A stretch of DNA of 16,124 bases from Bryobacterales bacterium (lineage in GTDB: Bacteria; Acidobacteriota; Terriglobia; Bryobacterales; Bryobacteraceae). Position 1 is the stretch's first letter; every line of letters starts with the position of its first letter. Below are positions 8,211 to 15,160 of this stretch, piece by piece. Location of the stretch: assembly GCA_003142355.1 (NCBI GenBank), contig PLMF01000332.1, positions 419-16,542 on the forward strand, written 5' to 3'. The translations under genes were made by a program, and so were the position numbers. The notes beneath the pieces are model-generated. The model saw nothing but the letters and a program-made list of their open reading frames with translations, searched no databases and had not been told where the DNA came from.

Positions 8211-8870
8211 ATGCCAAACCAGACAATCGGCCTGGTGGTCGATGCCGTCGGCACCACCGGTGTGCTGCACCAGGTGACCGGCGTGATTGCCCGGCACCAG
8301 GGCGATATTACATCCGTCGAGATTCTGGCCAACCGGCCCGAAGAAGCCCGCACCTACTTCGAAGTCGTTCTGCCGGGAGACGTCGGCGCGTTGATCGAGG
8401 GGCTGCGGGCCCTTCCCATCGTGCGCGGCGTCGAGATCGTCAAGACTCTCCAGGCCGTCTACGGCAAGCGCATCATCATCATGGGTGGCGGCGCGCAGGT
8501 GGGCCAGGTAGCCATCGGCGCCGTCTCCGAAGCCGACCGCCACAACATCCGCGGCGAACACATTTCGGTGGACACCATCCCGCTGGTGGGCGAACAGGAA
8601 CTGGCCGATGCCGTCCGCGCCGTCGCCCGGTTGCCACGCGCCAAAGCGCTGGTGCTGGCCGGATCGCTGATGGGCGGAGAAATCGAAACGGCCGTCCGCG
8701 AAGTCCGCCGGCAGGGCCTGCTGGTCATCAGCCTGAACATGGCCGGCAGTGTCCCCGACGCCGCCGACCTGGTGGTCACGGACCCCGTGCAGGCCGGCGT
8801 CATGGCCGTGATGGCGGTCGCCGACACCGCCAAATTCACCCTGGAACGACTCAAACGGCGCCTCTTCTAG
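8211..8870 (+). CDS. ACT-domain regulatory protein (DUF5612-like C-terminus)
   Basis: This 219-residue soluble protein begins with an ACT-like small-molecule-binding domain (about residues 4-75; TIGLVVDAVGTTGVLHQVTG, then ITSVEIL). A second domain (about 87-219) opens with a glycine-rich GKRIIIMGGGAQVG strand-loop and contains HISVDTIPLVGEQ and KALVLAGSLMGGE. The two-domain plan resembles proteins annotated as ACT plus DUF5612, known mostly from archaea. ACT domains usually sense amino acids, but no ligand can be assigned here. There is no signal peptide or membrane segment. The ATG has no evident Shine-Dalgarno sequence; a TACACT element lies about 15 bp before it, so a very short leader is possible. 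A strong hairpin starts at the stop codon, suggesting that the transcript ends there. Confidence 0.8.
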   Translation: MPNQTIGLVVDAVGTTGVLHQVTGVIARHQGDITSVEILANRPEEARTYFEVVLPGDVGALIEGLRALPIVRGVEIVKTLQAVYGKRIIIMGGGAQVGQVAIGAVSEADRHNIRGEHISVDTIPLVGEQELADAVRAVARLPRAKALVLAGSLMGGEIETAVREVRRQGLLVISLNMAGSVPDAADLVVTDPVQAGVMAVMAVADTAKFTLERLKRRLF

Positions 8871-8919
8871 GGGACTGGCTCGAATTTCGCCGCCTTTGCG
8901 AAATTCGCTGCCTGTCCCC
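8870..8919. terminator. Long intergenic hairpin, terminator or REP-like palindrome
   Basis: Starting at the last base of the upstream stop codon, CGAATTTCGC (8881-8890) pairs perfectly with GCGAAATTCG (8898-8907) around a 7-nt loop. Outside it, GGC pairs with GCC, and GGGGAC (8870-8875) pairs with GTCCCC (8914-8919), with small mismatches between. The stem lacks a following T-run, so it is either a terminator of the non-canonical kind or a repeated palindromic element. The GCCTGTCCCC arm recurs at 13778-13787. Confidence 0.7.
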
Positions 8920-8946
8920 GAATTTGCCAGCCGAGTCTGGCATGAG

Positions 8947-9618
8947 ATGTTGACCTACCTGATTTTGGGCATGACCTACGCCTTCGCTGCCGCCGCGCAG
9001 CCCGGACCCCTGCAAACCTACCTCATCTCGCAGACTCTGAGCCACGGCTGGCGCCGCACCCTTCCCGCCGCCTTCTCTCCGTTGATCAGCGACGGCCCAG
9101 TGATTGCGCTGGTGCTGTTGGTGTTGAGCCGCGTGCCCGTCTGGCTGGCGCAGGGTCTGCGCCTGGCGGGCGGAATATATGTGCTGTACCTGGCCTGGAG
9201 CGCCGTGAAGGCATGGCGCGTGTACCACGCCCAGGATATGCCGCCAGCACCCTCCAAGCGGCAGAGTCTGCTGAGAGCCGCCCTGGTGAATGTGCTGAAC
9301 CCCAACCCGTATATCAGTTGGAGCCTGGTCCTGGGTCCGCTACTGCTGAAGGCTTGGCATGAATCGCCTGCGCACGGCGTGGCTTTACTGGCGGCGTTCT
9401 ACGGCACGATGGTTCTCAGTCTGGCGGGCACCATCGTGCTCTTTGCCACGGCCAGGAATCTGGGCCCGCGGGTGACTCGGGTGCTGATCGGTCTTTCGTC
9501 GGTGGCGCTGGCGTGTTTTGGTTGCTATCTGCTGTGGTCGGGAATCGGGGGGCTGGTACCGCTCGGGAAAGCTTTCCACTGCCGAGGCACGCCGACTGCT
9601 TGGGTTCCGAACCCGTAG
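8947..9618 (+). CDS. LysE-family amino-acid/small-molecule exporter, C-terminus altered
   Basis: This is a predicted inner-membrane exporter of the LysE/RhtB family. From the ATG at 8947 it has 224 residues: MLTYLILGMTYAFAAAAQPGPLQTYLIS opens the first helix with the family's PGP motif, and about six hydrophobic segments follow. NPNPYISWSLVLGPLL is the usual mid-protein motif. I preferred 8947 to an in-frame TTG at 8896, because the latter falls inside the preceding hairpin and the family normally starts with this first helix. The natural end of the protein is probably near YLLWSGIGG. The last 20 or so residues (from about 9553) are read out of frame across an antitoxin remnant and are probably not native. 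The substrate cannot be named from the sequence. Confidence 0.87.
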   Translation: MLTYLILGMTYAFAAAAQPGPLQTYLISQTLSHGWRRTLPAAFSPLISDGPVIALVLLVLSRVPVWLAQGLRLAGGIYVLYLAWSAVKAWRVYHAQDMPPAPSKRQSLLRAALVNVLNPNPYISWSLVLGPLLLKAWHESPAHGVALLAAFYGTMVLSLAGTIVLFATARNLGPRVTRVLIGLSSVALACFGCYLLWSGIGGLVPLGKAFHCRGTPTAWVPNP

Positions 9619-9718
9619 CCAGATGGATGGCTTCCTCGAGGTTCACGGCGTGGATCTTCCGCTCACCATGGCGCAGGTGAGGCGCGACAGCGACACGGCC
9701 CTTGCCTTCAGCGAATGA
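9551..9718 (+). pseudogene. UPF0175-type antitoxin remnant (C-terminal part only)
   Basis: In the frame shifted relative to the exporter, the sequence reads WYRSGKLSTAEARRLLGF followed by RSQMDGFLEVHGVDLPL and ends DTALAFSE before a TGA at 9716-9718. This matches the C-terminal pattern of UPF0175 antitoxins: YRxGxLxxxExxxLLG, then a helix, then LxxHGVxLxxT. The N-terminal part expected of these roughly 80-residue proteins is missing. Upstream of about 9553 the frame is exporter sequence. The stop overlaps an ATG (ATGA at 9715-9718) that starts a 51-codon frame, MKVVIEDSHRV and onward, which soon becomes repeat sequence. Partner PIN-type toxins often sit in exactly that position, but this stub shows no PIN motif. 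I read it as the debris of a toxin-antitoxin pair. Confidence 0.6.
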
Positions 9719-10068
9719 AGGTCGTCATCGAAGACTCCCATCGGGTGCGCGACATGAAAAATGGAAACCACACCCGTCGTGCAACCGCGGAAGATCAGCC
9801 CGCAGGGCGAAAGAGAATAGCCCATGGCGCGAGCCATGGGAGAGAGGGTGAAGCGACAAAGCCCCGGTAGGGGCGGAAGAAGAGCTTCGGCAGCAGCGCT
9901 CCGTGACCGGCGGGCGGCGCTTTCTTACGCCCCTACCGGGGCTGGCACGCTTGGGACCGCATCCCAGCGCTTGCGCACTGGGCTACTCTCCGGCGCCCCT
10001 ACGAGGCTGAGCGCATGCCGCGGGCTTGCGCTGCTGGTCTGGCGTAGGGAAACCAGCACCACCCTATA
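9719..10068. repeat. Gene-free stretch with compound palindromic (REP/BIME-like) repeats
   Basis: No gene is credible here. Two diverged copies of one unit face each other. Copy A, on the minus strand, occupies 9840-9797 and begins CCCATGGCTCGCGCCATGGG; copy B, on the plus strand, occupies 9963-10008 and begins CCCAGCGCTTGCGCACTGGG. In both the hairpin is followed by CTAyTCTC, then CGCCC and a GGCT end. I count 27 of 36 ungapped positions identical. Between them AGCCCCGGTAGGGGCG (9860-9875) is the exact reverse complement of CGCCCCTACCGGGGCT (9928-9943). The arrangement is that of a mobile, non-coding palindromic element rather than an insertion sequence. No transposase is present in the window. 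Confidence 0.75.
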
Positions 10069-10070
10069 AT
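10065..10070 (+). promoter_or_regulatory. TATAAT −10-like element at the glycosyltransferase start
   Basis: A perfect TATAAT overlaps the first possible ATG (10069). If it is a functional −10, transcription would begin near 10077, directly at the second in-frame ATG (10078), giving a leaderless message. No −35-like TTGACA lies at the proper distance, so the call is tentative. Confidence 0.3.
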
Positions 10071-11595
10071 GAGAGAAATGCTCCGGAAAATCCCGCGCGT
10101 GCTGTGGATTGTTCTGCCGTTGGCATACCTTCTCTACTTCTACGGCCTGGGCGCGATGGGCCTCGTCGGGCCGGACGAGCCGCGCTACGCTTCCATCGCG
10201 CGTGAGATGGCGCGCTCCGGCGATTGGATTACGCCCAGGCTGTGGGGCCAGCCATGGTTTGAAAAGCCCGCACTGCTGTACTGGATGACGGGCGCGGCCT
10301 TCCGGCTGGGCATCGGGCCGGACCTGGCGCCGCGGCTGCCGGCCGCTTTGATGGCCGTCGGCTTCCTGGTGTTCTATGGGTGGATTCTCCGCCGGGAATT
10401 CGGCGCGCGCGCCGCGTGGTTTGCCACCCTCATCCTGGGCTCCTGCGGCGGCTGGCTCGTATCCAGCCAGGTGGGGGTCCCCGACATGCCGATGGCCGCC
10501 ACGTTTTCCGCCGCCATGCTCCTGGCGCTGCCATGGATCGGCAGGCGCGACGCGCGGCATCTGCCGGTTGCCGCGGCTCTACTCGGACTGGCGGTGCTGG
10601 CCAAAGGACCGGTCGCACTCGTCCTGGCTGCGCCCCTGTGCCTGCGCTGGCGCAGCTTGCGCGACTTGGTCCGGCCGCGGGTGGTGGCGCCCTTCCTGGC
10701 GGTGGCGCTTCCGTGGTACCTGCTCTGCTATCTCCGTAATGGGAACGTCTTTCTGCACGATTTCTTGGTGGTGCATAATTTCGAGCGGTTCACCTCGAAT
10801 GCCCTGATGCACGTGCAGCCCTGGTGGTTCTACCTGCCGGTGTTCGCCGGTCTGCTGCTGCCCTGGTTCCCTCTTCTGCCGCTGCTGGGGCGGCGCGCGG
10901 CCTACCGCGACCCGCGGCGGCTGTTCCTGCTGGCATGGGTGGTGTTCGGGATGGTTTTCTTCACTGCCGCCACCAACAAGCTGCCGGGCTATCTGCTGCC
11001 GCTGTTGCCGGCCGCCGCGGCGCTCATGGGTTTGGCGCTCGGTGAAGCCAAAGCCGGAGCCGCCCTCGTGGGCCCCTTGCTGGCCTGCTGCGCCCTGCTG
11101 CTGGTGGCGTTCCCCATGGCCGCCCGGATGCTTCCTGCGGCGCTGGCCGCCGGCCTTTCGAAAGCGCCGCTTCCCGCGTTTCAAGCCACTTGGCTGCTGG
11201 CCGGAGGAGTGGCAGCCGCGGCGTGGCTCCTGGAAAGCCGCGCGCGCCGGCTGGCCGCGGTGTTGTCGATCGCCGCCGGCGTCACCCTGGGAACCGTCTA
11301 TCTGAAACGCGTGGCGGCGCCGGAACTGGACCGCACGGTTTCCGCCCGGGCGTTCTGGCGCGAAATCTCCGGCCGTGCGGATGAGGTCTGCGTCGACCAG
11401 ATCGACCGAAACTGGCGCTACGGGCTCAATTACTACTCCGGCACGCCGTTGCCGGAATGCTCCGGCGAGGCCAGGCCGTGGTGGGTACGCCAGTCTCCCG
11501 GCAAGCCGCCTTATCTCGGCTCGGCGTCGCCGATCCCCATTCTCCCGGTTGACCTGCACACCCCTGGCGTTGTAACCTTCCCTTTCCGGAAGTGA
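10069..11595 (+). CDS. GT39 (ArnT/PMT-like) membrane glycosyltransferase
   Basis: This is a predicted polytopic inner-membrane glycosyltransferase that moves sugars from a lipid-linked donor onto a periplasmic acceptor (lipid, glycan or protein). It has 508 residues with about 11-12 hydrophobic segments. The family's first extracytoplasmic loop motif is plain: GPDEPRYASIAREM at about residues 34-47 (acidic pair Asp36-Glu37), followed by FEKPALLYWM at 64-73. A hydrophilic C-terminal domain follows the last helix. The start could be either the ATG at 10069 or the one at 10078 (MLRKIPRVLW); the TATAAT overlapping the first favours the second. Only 3 nt separate its stop from the sugar transporter gene. 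Donor and acceptor cannot be told from the sequence; aminoarabinose transfer (true ArnT) should not be assumed. Confidence 0.9.
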   Translation: MREMLRKIPRVLWIVLPLAYLLYFYGLGAMGLVGPDEPRYASIAREMARSGDWITPRLWGQPWFEKPALLYWMTGAAFRLGIGPDLAPRLPAALMAVGFLVFYGWILRREFGARAAWFATLILGSCGGWLVSSQVGVPDMPMAATFSAAMLLALPWIGRRDARHLPVAAALLGLAVLAKGPVALVLAAPLCLRWRSLRDLVRPRVVAPFLAVALPWYLLCYLRNGNVFLHDFLVVHNFERFTSNALMHVQPWWFYLPVFAGLLLPWFPLLPLLGRRAAYRDPRRLFLLAWVVFGMVFFTAATNKLPGYLLPLLPAAAALMGLALGEAKAGAALVGPLLACCALLLVAFPMAARMLPAALAAGLSKAPLPAFQATWLLAGGVAAAAWLLESRARRLAAVLSIAAGVTLGTVYLKRVAAPELDRTVSARAFWREISGRADEVCVDQIDRNWRYGLNYYSGTPLPECSGEARPWWVRQSPGKPPYLGSASPIPILPVDLHTPGVVTFPFRK

Positions 11596-11598
11596 TCC

Positions 11599-12648
11599 AT
11601 GATTCTTCCACAAACACATGCCGCAGTCCTGTTTCTGATGATCCTCAGCCTGTTTTGCTGGGGTTCGTGGGCGAACACCTACAAGCTCGCCGGGAAGTGG
11701 CGCTATGAGCTCTACTATTTCGATTTCGCGGCGGGGGTGGCACTCGCTGCCTTCCTCTTTGCCTTCACCGTGGGCAACCTGGGCTACGATGGCTTCTCCT
11801 TTCTGGACGACCTGATGCATGCCGGCAAGCGCCAGTGGCTCTATGGGTTCATGGCCGGAGTGATCTTCAACCTGGCCAACATGATCCTGATGTCGGCAGT
11901 CTCCGTCGCGGGCATGGCGGTGGCGTTCCCCGTGGGAATAGGGGTCGCAACCATCGTGGGGATCACCTTGGCCTACGCGGCCAAGTCGACGGGAAACCCC
12001 GCGCTGCTGTTCGCCGGCTGCGCGCTCCTTGCCGCTGCCGCCGTCGCCGCCGCGTTGGCCTATCGCTTCCAAGCCGTTCTGAGGCACGAAGAACTCGCCC
12101 GAACGGGAAAGGCCGCCAGTACCCGCCGCCCCAGTTCGATCAAGGGGATCGTCCTGGCGCTGGTCAGCGGCCTGCTCATGGGTTTGTTCCTCCCGCTGGT
12201 GGACAGTGCCAGACAGAGCGAGATCGGCCTCGGTCCCTATGCCGTCGCCGTGGTCTTCGCCATAGGCGTTCTCCTTTCCACATTCGTCTTCAACGTGTTT
12301 CTGATGAACCTCCCCGTGGAAGGCGAACCCCTGGAGCTGCTGGATATTCTCAAGAGCACCCCCAGGCAACATCTGCTGGGGCTGGCGGGCGGCGTATTGT
12401 GGTGCACCGGCATGGTGACGAGTCTGGCCGCCGCAAGCGCTGCCGCGGAGACGCGCGTGGGCGCCGTGGCCGGCTATCTCCTGGCGCAGGGATTCCCGCT
12501 CGTCGCCGCGCTGTGGGGCGTTCTGCTGTGGAAGGAGTTCAAGGGTTCCGACCTGCGCGTCAAGATGCTGGCGGTCTTCATGTTTCTCCTGTTCGCGTGC
12601 GGGCTGCTGGTGATCTCCCAGGCGTCGCTGCACGTGCGCACGGCCTGA
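11599..12648 (+). CDS. GRP/DMT-type sugar transporter
   Basis: This 349-residue integral membrane protein has about ten hydrophobic segments and is related to the glucose/ribose uptake (GRP, RhaT-like) branch of the drug/metabolite transporter superfamily. The first helix carries LFCWGSWANTYKLA (about residues 18-31), characteristic of that branch. The middle has VAGMAVAFPVGIGVATIVG, and the end has VGAVAGYLLAQGFPLVAALWGVLLWKEFKG, a typical penultimate helix followed by a W-x-E-F motif. Import of a sugar by cation symport is the family role; the actual substrate is not visible. It lies 3 nt after the glycosyltransferase gene and 7 nt before the DapA-family gene, so the three are probably co-transcribed. 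Its link to the downstream lyase is stronger in functional logic than its link to the upstream gene. Confidence 0.85.
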   Translation: MILPQTHAAVLFLMILSLFCWGSWANTYKLAGKWRYELYYFDFAAGVALAAFLFAFTVGNLGYDGFSFLDDLMHAGKRQWLYGFMAGVIFNLANMILMSAVSVAGMAVAFPVGIGVATIVGITLAYAAKSTGNPALLFAGCALLAAAAVAAALAYRFQAVLRHEELARTGKAASTRRPSSIKGIVLALVSGLLMGLFLPLVDSARQSEIGLGPYAVAVVFAIGVLLSTFVFNVFLMNLPVEGEPLELLDILKSTPRQHLLGLAGGVLWCTGMVTSLAAASAAAETRVGAVAGYLLAQGFPLVAALWGVLLWKEFKGSDLRVKMLAVFMFLLFACGLLVISQASLHVRTA

Positions 12649-12655
12649 TTGCGTT

Positions 12656-13678
12656 ATGCCCGGGCAGATCACGACCGCGCCGGAAGCCAAAGGCAGGCGC
12701 GGTTTCTTGAAGATGCTGGGCGGGGGCGCATTGGCCTCCGCACTGGCCTTCAATCGGCTCTCCGCGGCTGCCAAGCCCGGTTCAAAACCGATGCGGGGAC
12801 TCTTTCCGATCGGGTCGTCGCCATTCACCGATTCCAACCAACTGGACTTGGAGTGTCTGGCGGCGGAAATCAAGTTTCTGAATCGGGGAGGCGTGCACGG
12901 AGTCATCTGGCCGCAGATCGCCAGTGAGTGGACCACCCTCTCCAAACAGGAGCGTCTGGATGGAGCCGAAGCCATGGTCGCAGCCGGCAAAGGCGGCAAG
13001 ACGGCCATCGCCATTGGAGTCCAGGGGCCCGATATGGCTGCCGTGCTCGAATATACCAGGCACGCGGACAAAATCGGCGCCGACGCCATCTGTTCGCTGC
13101 CTCCGGCCAACGTCACCGACGACAACGCCCTGTTCGATTATTACCAGCAGATCGGCACGGCCACCGGCCTTCCCCTCTTCGTGCAGAGCCAGCCCTTCCC
13201 GATGAGCATGGACCTCATCGTTCGCATGTACCAAGAGATCCCCTCGTTCCGGCAGATCAAGGACGAAGCCGGGGACACTTTGGCGCGCATCACGGAGATC
13301 CGCACACGGACCGGCGACGGGGTCAAGGTCTTCACCGGCAACGGCGTGCGCAACATGATCAACGAGTTGATGCTCGGAGCCCAAGGCTACTGCCCGACGG
13401 TCGACCTGGCGGACATCTACGCGCAGGCGTTCGACTTGTGGTATGCGGGCAAGCGCAGCGAGGCCTTCGATATGTTCGGCCGGGTGCTGTGTTTCGGCAG
13501 CGTCAGCCAGACTGTAGGTGCGCCGCAGAAGTTCGTGCTGGTGGCGCGCGGAGTTTTCAAGAACACACGTTCGCGCGGTGGCGGTGGCCGGCGCGGGGCC
13601 GGCCGGCCATTCGACGCGGAAGGCGAGAAGACCATTCGGGCCGCGCTGGAACTGCTGAAGCCCTACATGAGGGCGTAA
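12656..13678 (+). CDS. Tat-exported DapA-family (DHDPS/NAL) lyase-like protein
   Basis: This 340-residue protein belongs to the dihydrodipicolinate synthase / N-acetylneuraminate lyase aldolase family, TIM-barrel enzymes that use a Schiff-base lysine. The predicted lysine is Lys202 in FRQIKDEAGD. The barrel starts at about residue 47 (RGLFPIGSSPFTDSN). Two features are odd. Residues 13-31 (GRRGFLKMLGGGALASALA) form a twin-arginine signal, so the enzyme should be exported folded. The family's PPYY segment with its catalytic tyrosine reads LPPANVTDD at 148-156, so that tyrosine appears to be missing. A Gly/Arg-rich insert lies at 307-317. True lysine biosynthesis is therefore unlikely; an aldolase or lyase acting on sugar-acid products is the better guess. 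No good Shine-Dalgarno sequence precedes the ATG, which is 7 nt after the transporter stop. Confidence 0.87.
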   Translation: MPGQITTAPEAKGRRGFLKMLGGGALASALAFNRLSAAAKPGSKPMRGLFPIGSSPFTDSNQLDLECLAAEIKFLNRGGVHGVIWPQIASEWTTLSKQERLDGAEAMVAAGKGGKTAIAIGVQGPDMAAVLEYTRHADKIGADAICSLPPANVTDDNALFDYYQQIGTATGLPLFVQSQPFPMSMDLIVRMYQEIPSFRQIKDEAGDTLARITEIRTRTGDGVKVFTGNGVRNMINELMLGAQGYCPTVDLADIYAQAFDLWYAGKRSEAFDMFGRVLCFGSVSQTVGAPQKFVLVARGVFKNTRSRGGGGRRGAGRPFDAEGEKTIRAALELLKPYMRA

Positions 13679-13688
13679 GAGCAGAGCT

Positions 13689-13762
13689 GCGCAGGCGGAA
13701 CCGCCTGCGCCACCACAGCAAGTCCTGCATTTTCGGAGGTGGGGCAGGCGGTTCCGCCTGCC
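13689..13762. terminator. Paired palindromes between convergent genes, likely two-way terminator
   Basis: The gap between the two convergent genes holds GCGCAGGCGG-AA-CCGCCTGCGC (13689-13710) and GGCAGGCGG-TT-CCGCCTGCC (13743-13762). Each is a near-perfect hairpin. The 18-bp core at 13691-13708 is the exact reverse complement of that at 13744-13761, and pairing of the whole 13689-13762 stretch extends through CACC/GGTG. Placement suits a bidirectional terminator. The core also looks like a dispersed palindromic repeat. Confidence 0.75.
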
Positions 13763-13788
13763 AAGTTCTCAGCCGAAGCCTGTCCCCC

Positions 13789-15129
13789 CTAACGATCAAT
13801 TCTCTTCGTCATCTTATCCAGAGCGTCGCGATCGATGGGATAGCCCAAGCCGGGCTCCGCGGACGCGATCACATACGAATCCTTGTCGATACGGAATTTG
13901 TCCTTGTGATAGGGCCGGTCGACGTAGCTGGCGGGGTGCGGCATCTCGAACCAGTAGGCGTTGGGGAGCGCCAGCTCGAGCTGAAAATGCACGGCCAGGT
14001 CCATGGGATTGCCCCAGTTGTGTGGGGTGCATTCCATGTTGAAGGCGTCCGCCAGCATGCCGACGCGCATGGAGCCGCCGATGCCGCCCACGTTGTCGGC
14101 TATGAGGCGGGCGGCGTCCAGCGCACCGGCCTTGATATACTCCGCGAAATCGGCAATCGAGAACAGGAACTCGCCCACGTGCAGGGGCGTCGAGACCGCC
14201 TTGTTCAACTCGACCAGGCCCTCCATATCGATGGTGCGGAGGGGATCTTCGAACCAGGCGTAATCGAGATCGTCGAGCAAGCGCCCCACCTTGAGCGCTT
14301 CGAAGAGGTTATAGTTCTGCACCGGATCGTGCGCCAGCATGAAGCCGTCCCCCACGGCCTTGCGGCATTCCCTGATTTCTTCCATGTGGCCGACGTAGCG
14401 CGGAATCGGGCGGCCGTCCCTGTGCTGCCCGCCGCCGGGATGGATCTTGTATCCCGCGTAGCCCTCTTCTTTGGCCTTGAGGATATCGGGGACGTAGTCC
14501 TCGACCGCGGCCAGGTGCTGTGAGCTGGCGTAGGCCATGATGCGGTCCTTGGTGCCGCCCAGGATTTTATAAATGGGGCGATTGACGGCCTTGCCGAGAA
14601 GGTCCCACATGGCGATCTCAGCCGTGGCGGTGTAATAGTTGGGCCACGTGCCGCCGCCGCGGTTGACGAAACCGCCGTTGAAACCGGCCCTGCCGCCCGC
14701 CGCCCCGCGCCCGCTGGCCCCGCCCCCTCGTGCCCCCGCGCCAAAACCGTAGGTGGCTTTGAGACCCGAGGTGGCGGTGATGGTGGGCAACAGGTCGATG
14801 ACGTTCTTGCCCGGCAGCACCGGCTTGGCCCATTCGAGCCATCCGGCAGTCGCGCTCCGGTTGCCGATGGTGTAGTTGCCCTCGTGCCCGCTGTGGGTGA
14901 CAATGGAGACGATTTCTCCGGTCTCGGTCCCGTTGAGACGGCGAACGTTCCCCAAGTCGGTCACATAGACTTTCACTTCCTTGATGGTCAGGTCGGGCAG
15001 ATCTCCGCGTTTGACCCCGGCCGCCTGCGCCGCCGCCTGAGGCGGATCGGCCAGCGCCGCCGCTATTCCGGTCATGCCGAATCCGGAGGCTCCCAGAAAA
15101 CCACGCCTGGATTGCCGCTTCTTGGACAT
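13789..15129 (-). CDS. Tat-exported enolase-superfamily enzyme (mandelate racemase type)
   Basis: The protein has 446 residues from the ATG at 15129, chosen because GGGAGG lies just upstream and MSKKRQSRRGFLGASGFG starts a twin-arginine signal; an open extension to 15189 has neither. The superfamily barrel motifs are visible: Lys228-Ile-His230 (GYKIHPG) on strand two, metal ligands Asp268 (AHDP), Glu294 (WFEDP) and Glu320 (HVGEF), then Asp345 (IADNVGG) and His370 (TPHNWG) as the acid/base dyad of the mandelate-racemase subgroup. Such enzymes dehydrate or epimerise sugar acids; the substrate is not assignable. A Gly/Arg-rich insert (about residues 131-158) interrupts the link between capping domain and barrel. 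It follows the DUF2007-like gene by 31 nt and faces the DapA-family gene, a likely pathway partner. Confidence 0.9.
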   Translation of the reverse strand: MSKKRQSRRGFLGASGFGMTGIAAALADPPQAAAQAAGVKRGDLPDLTIKEVKVYVTDLGNVRRLNGTETGEIVSIVTHSGHEGNYTIGNRSATAGWLEWAKPVLPGKNVIDLLPTITATSGLKATYGFGAGARGGGASGRGAAGGRAGFNGGFVNRGGGTWPNYYTATAEIAMWDLLGKAVNRPIYKILGGTKDRIMAYASSQHLAAVEDYVPDILKAKEEGYAGYKIHPGGGQHRDGRPIPRYVGHMEEIRECRKAVGDGFMLAHDPVQNYNLFEALKVGRLLDDLDYAWFEDPLRTIDMEGLVELNKAVSTPLHVGEFLFSIADFAEYIKAGALDAARLIADNVGGIGGSMRVGMLADAFNMECTPHNWGNPMDLAVHFQLELALPNAYWFEMPHPASYVDRPYHKDKFRIDKDSYVIASAEPGLGYPIDRDALDKMTKRIDR

Positions 15130-15160
15130 CGCTTCCTCCCTGGTCGTCGGTTGAACTGCT

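Noticed and set aside
9643..9837. 64-codon minus-strand frame MARAMGYSLSPCGL and onward
   Set aside because: Its start lies within the palindromic repeat and it runs antisense to the antitoxin remnant; such frames accompany repeat copies by chance.
9719..10068. Possible CRISPR array
   Set aside because: Repeats are inverted and diverged, with only two copies of the unit and no regular spacers.
10579..13125. 848-codon minus-strand frame across three plus-strand genes
   Set aside because: It spans the glycosyltransferase, transporter and DapA-like genes, which are clearly real; the translation is a low-complexity shadow rich in Q, G, H and R.
12928..14523. 531-codon plus-strand frame across the DapA-like 3' end and the enolase antisense
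   Set aside because: It crosses a terminator-like palindrome and two real genes in the wrong frames; no domain is recognised.
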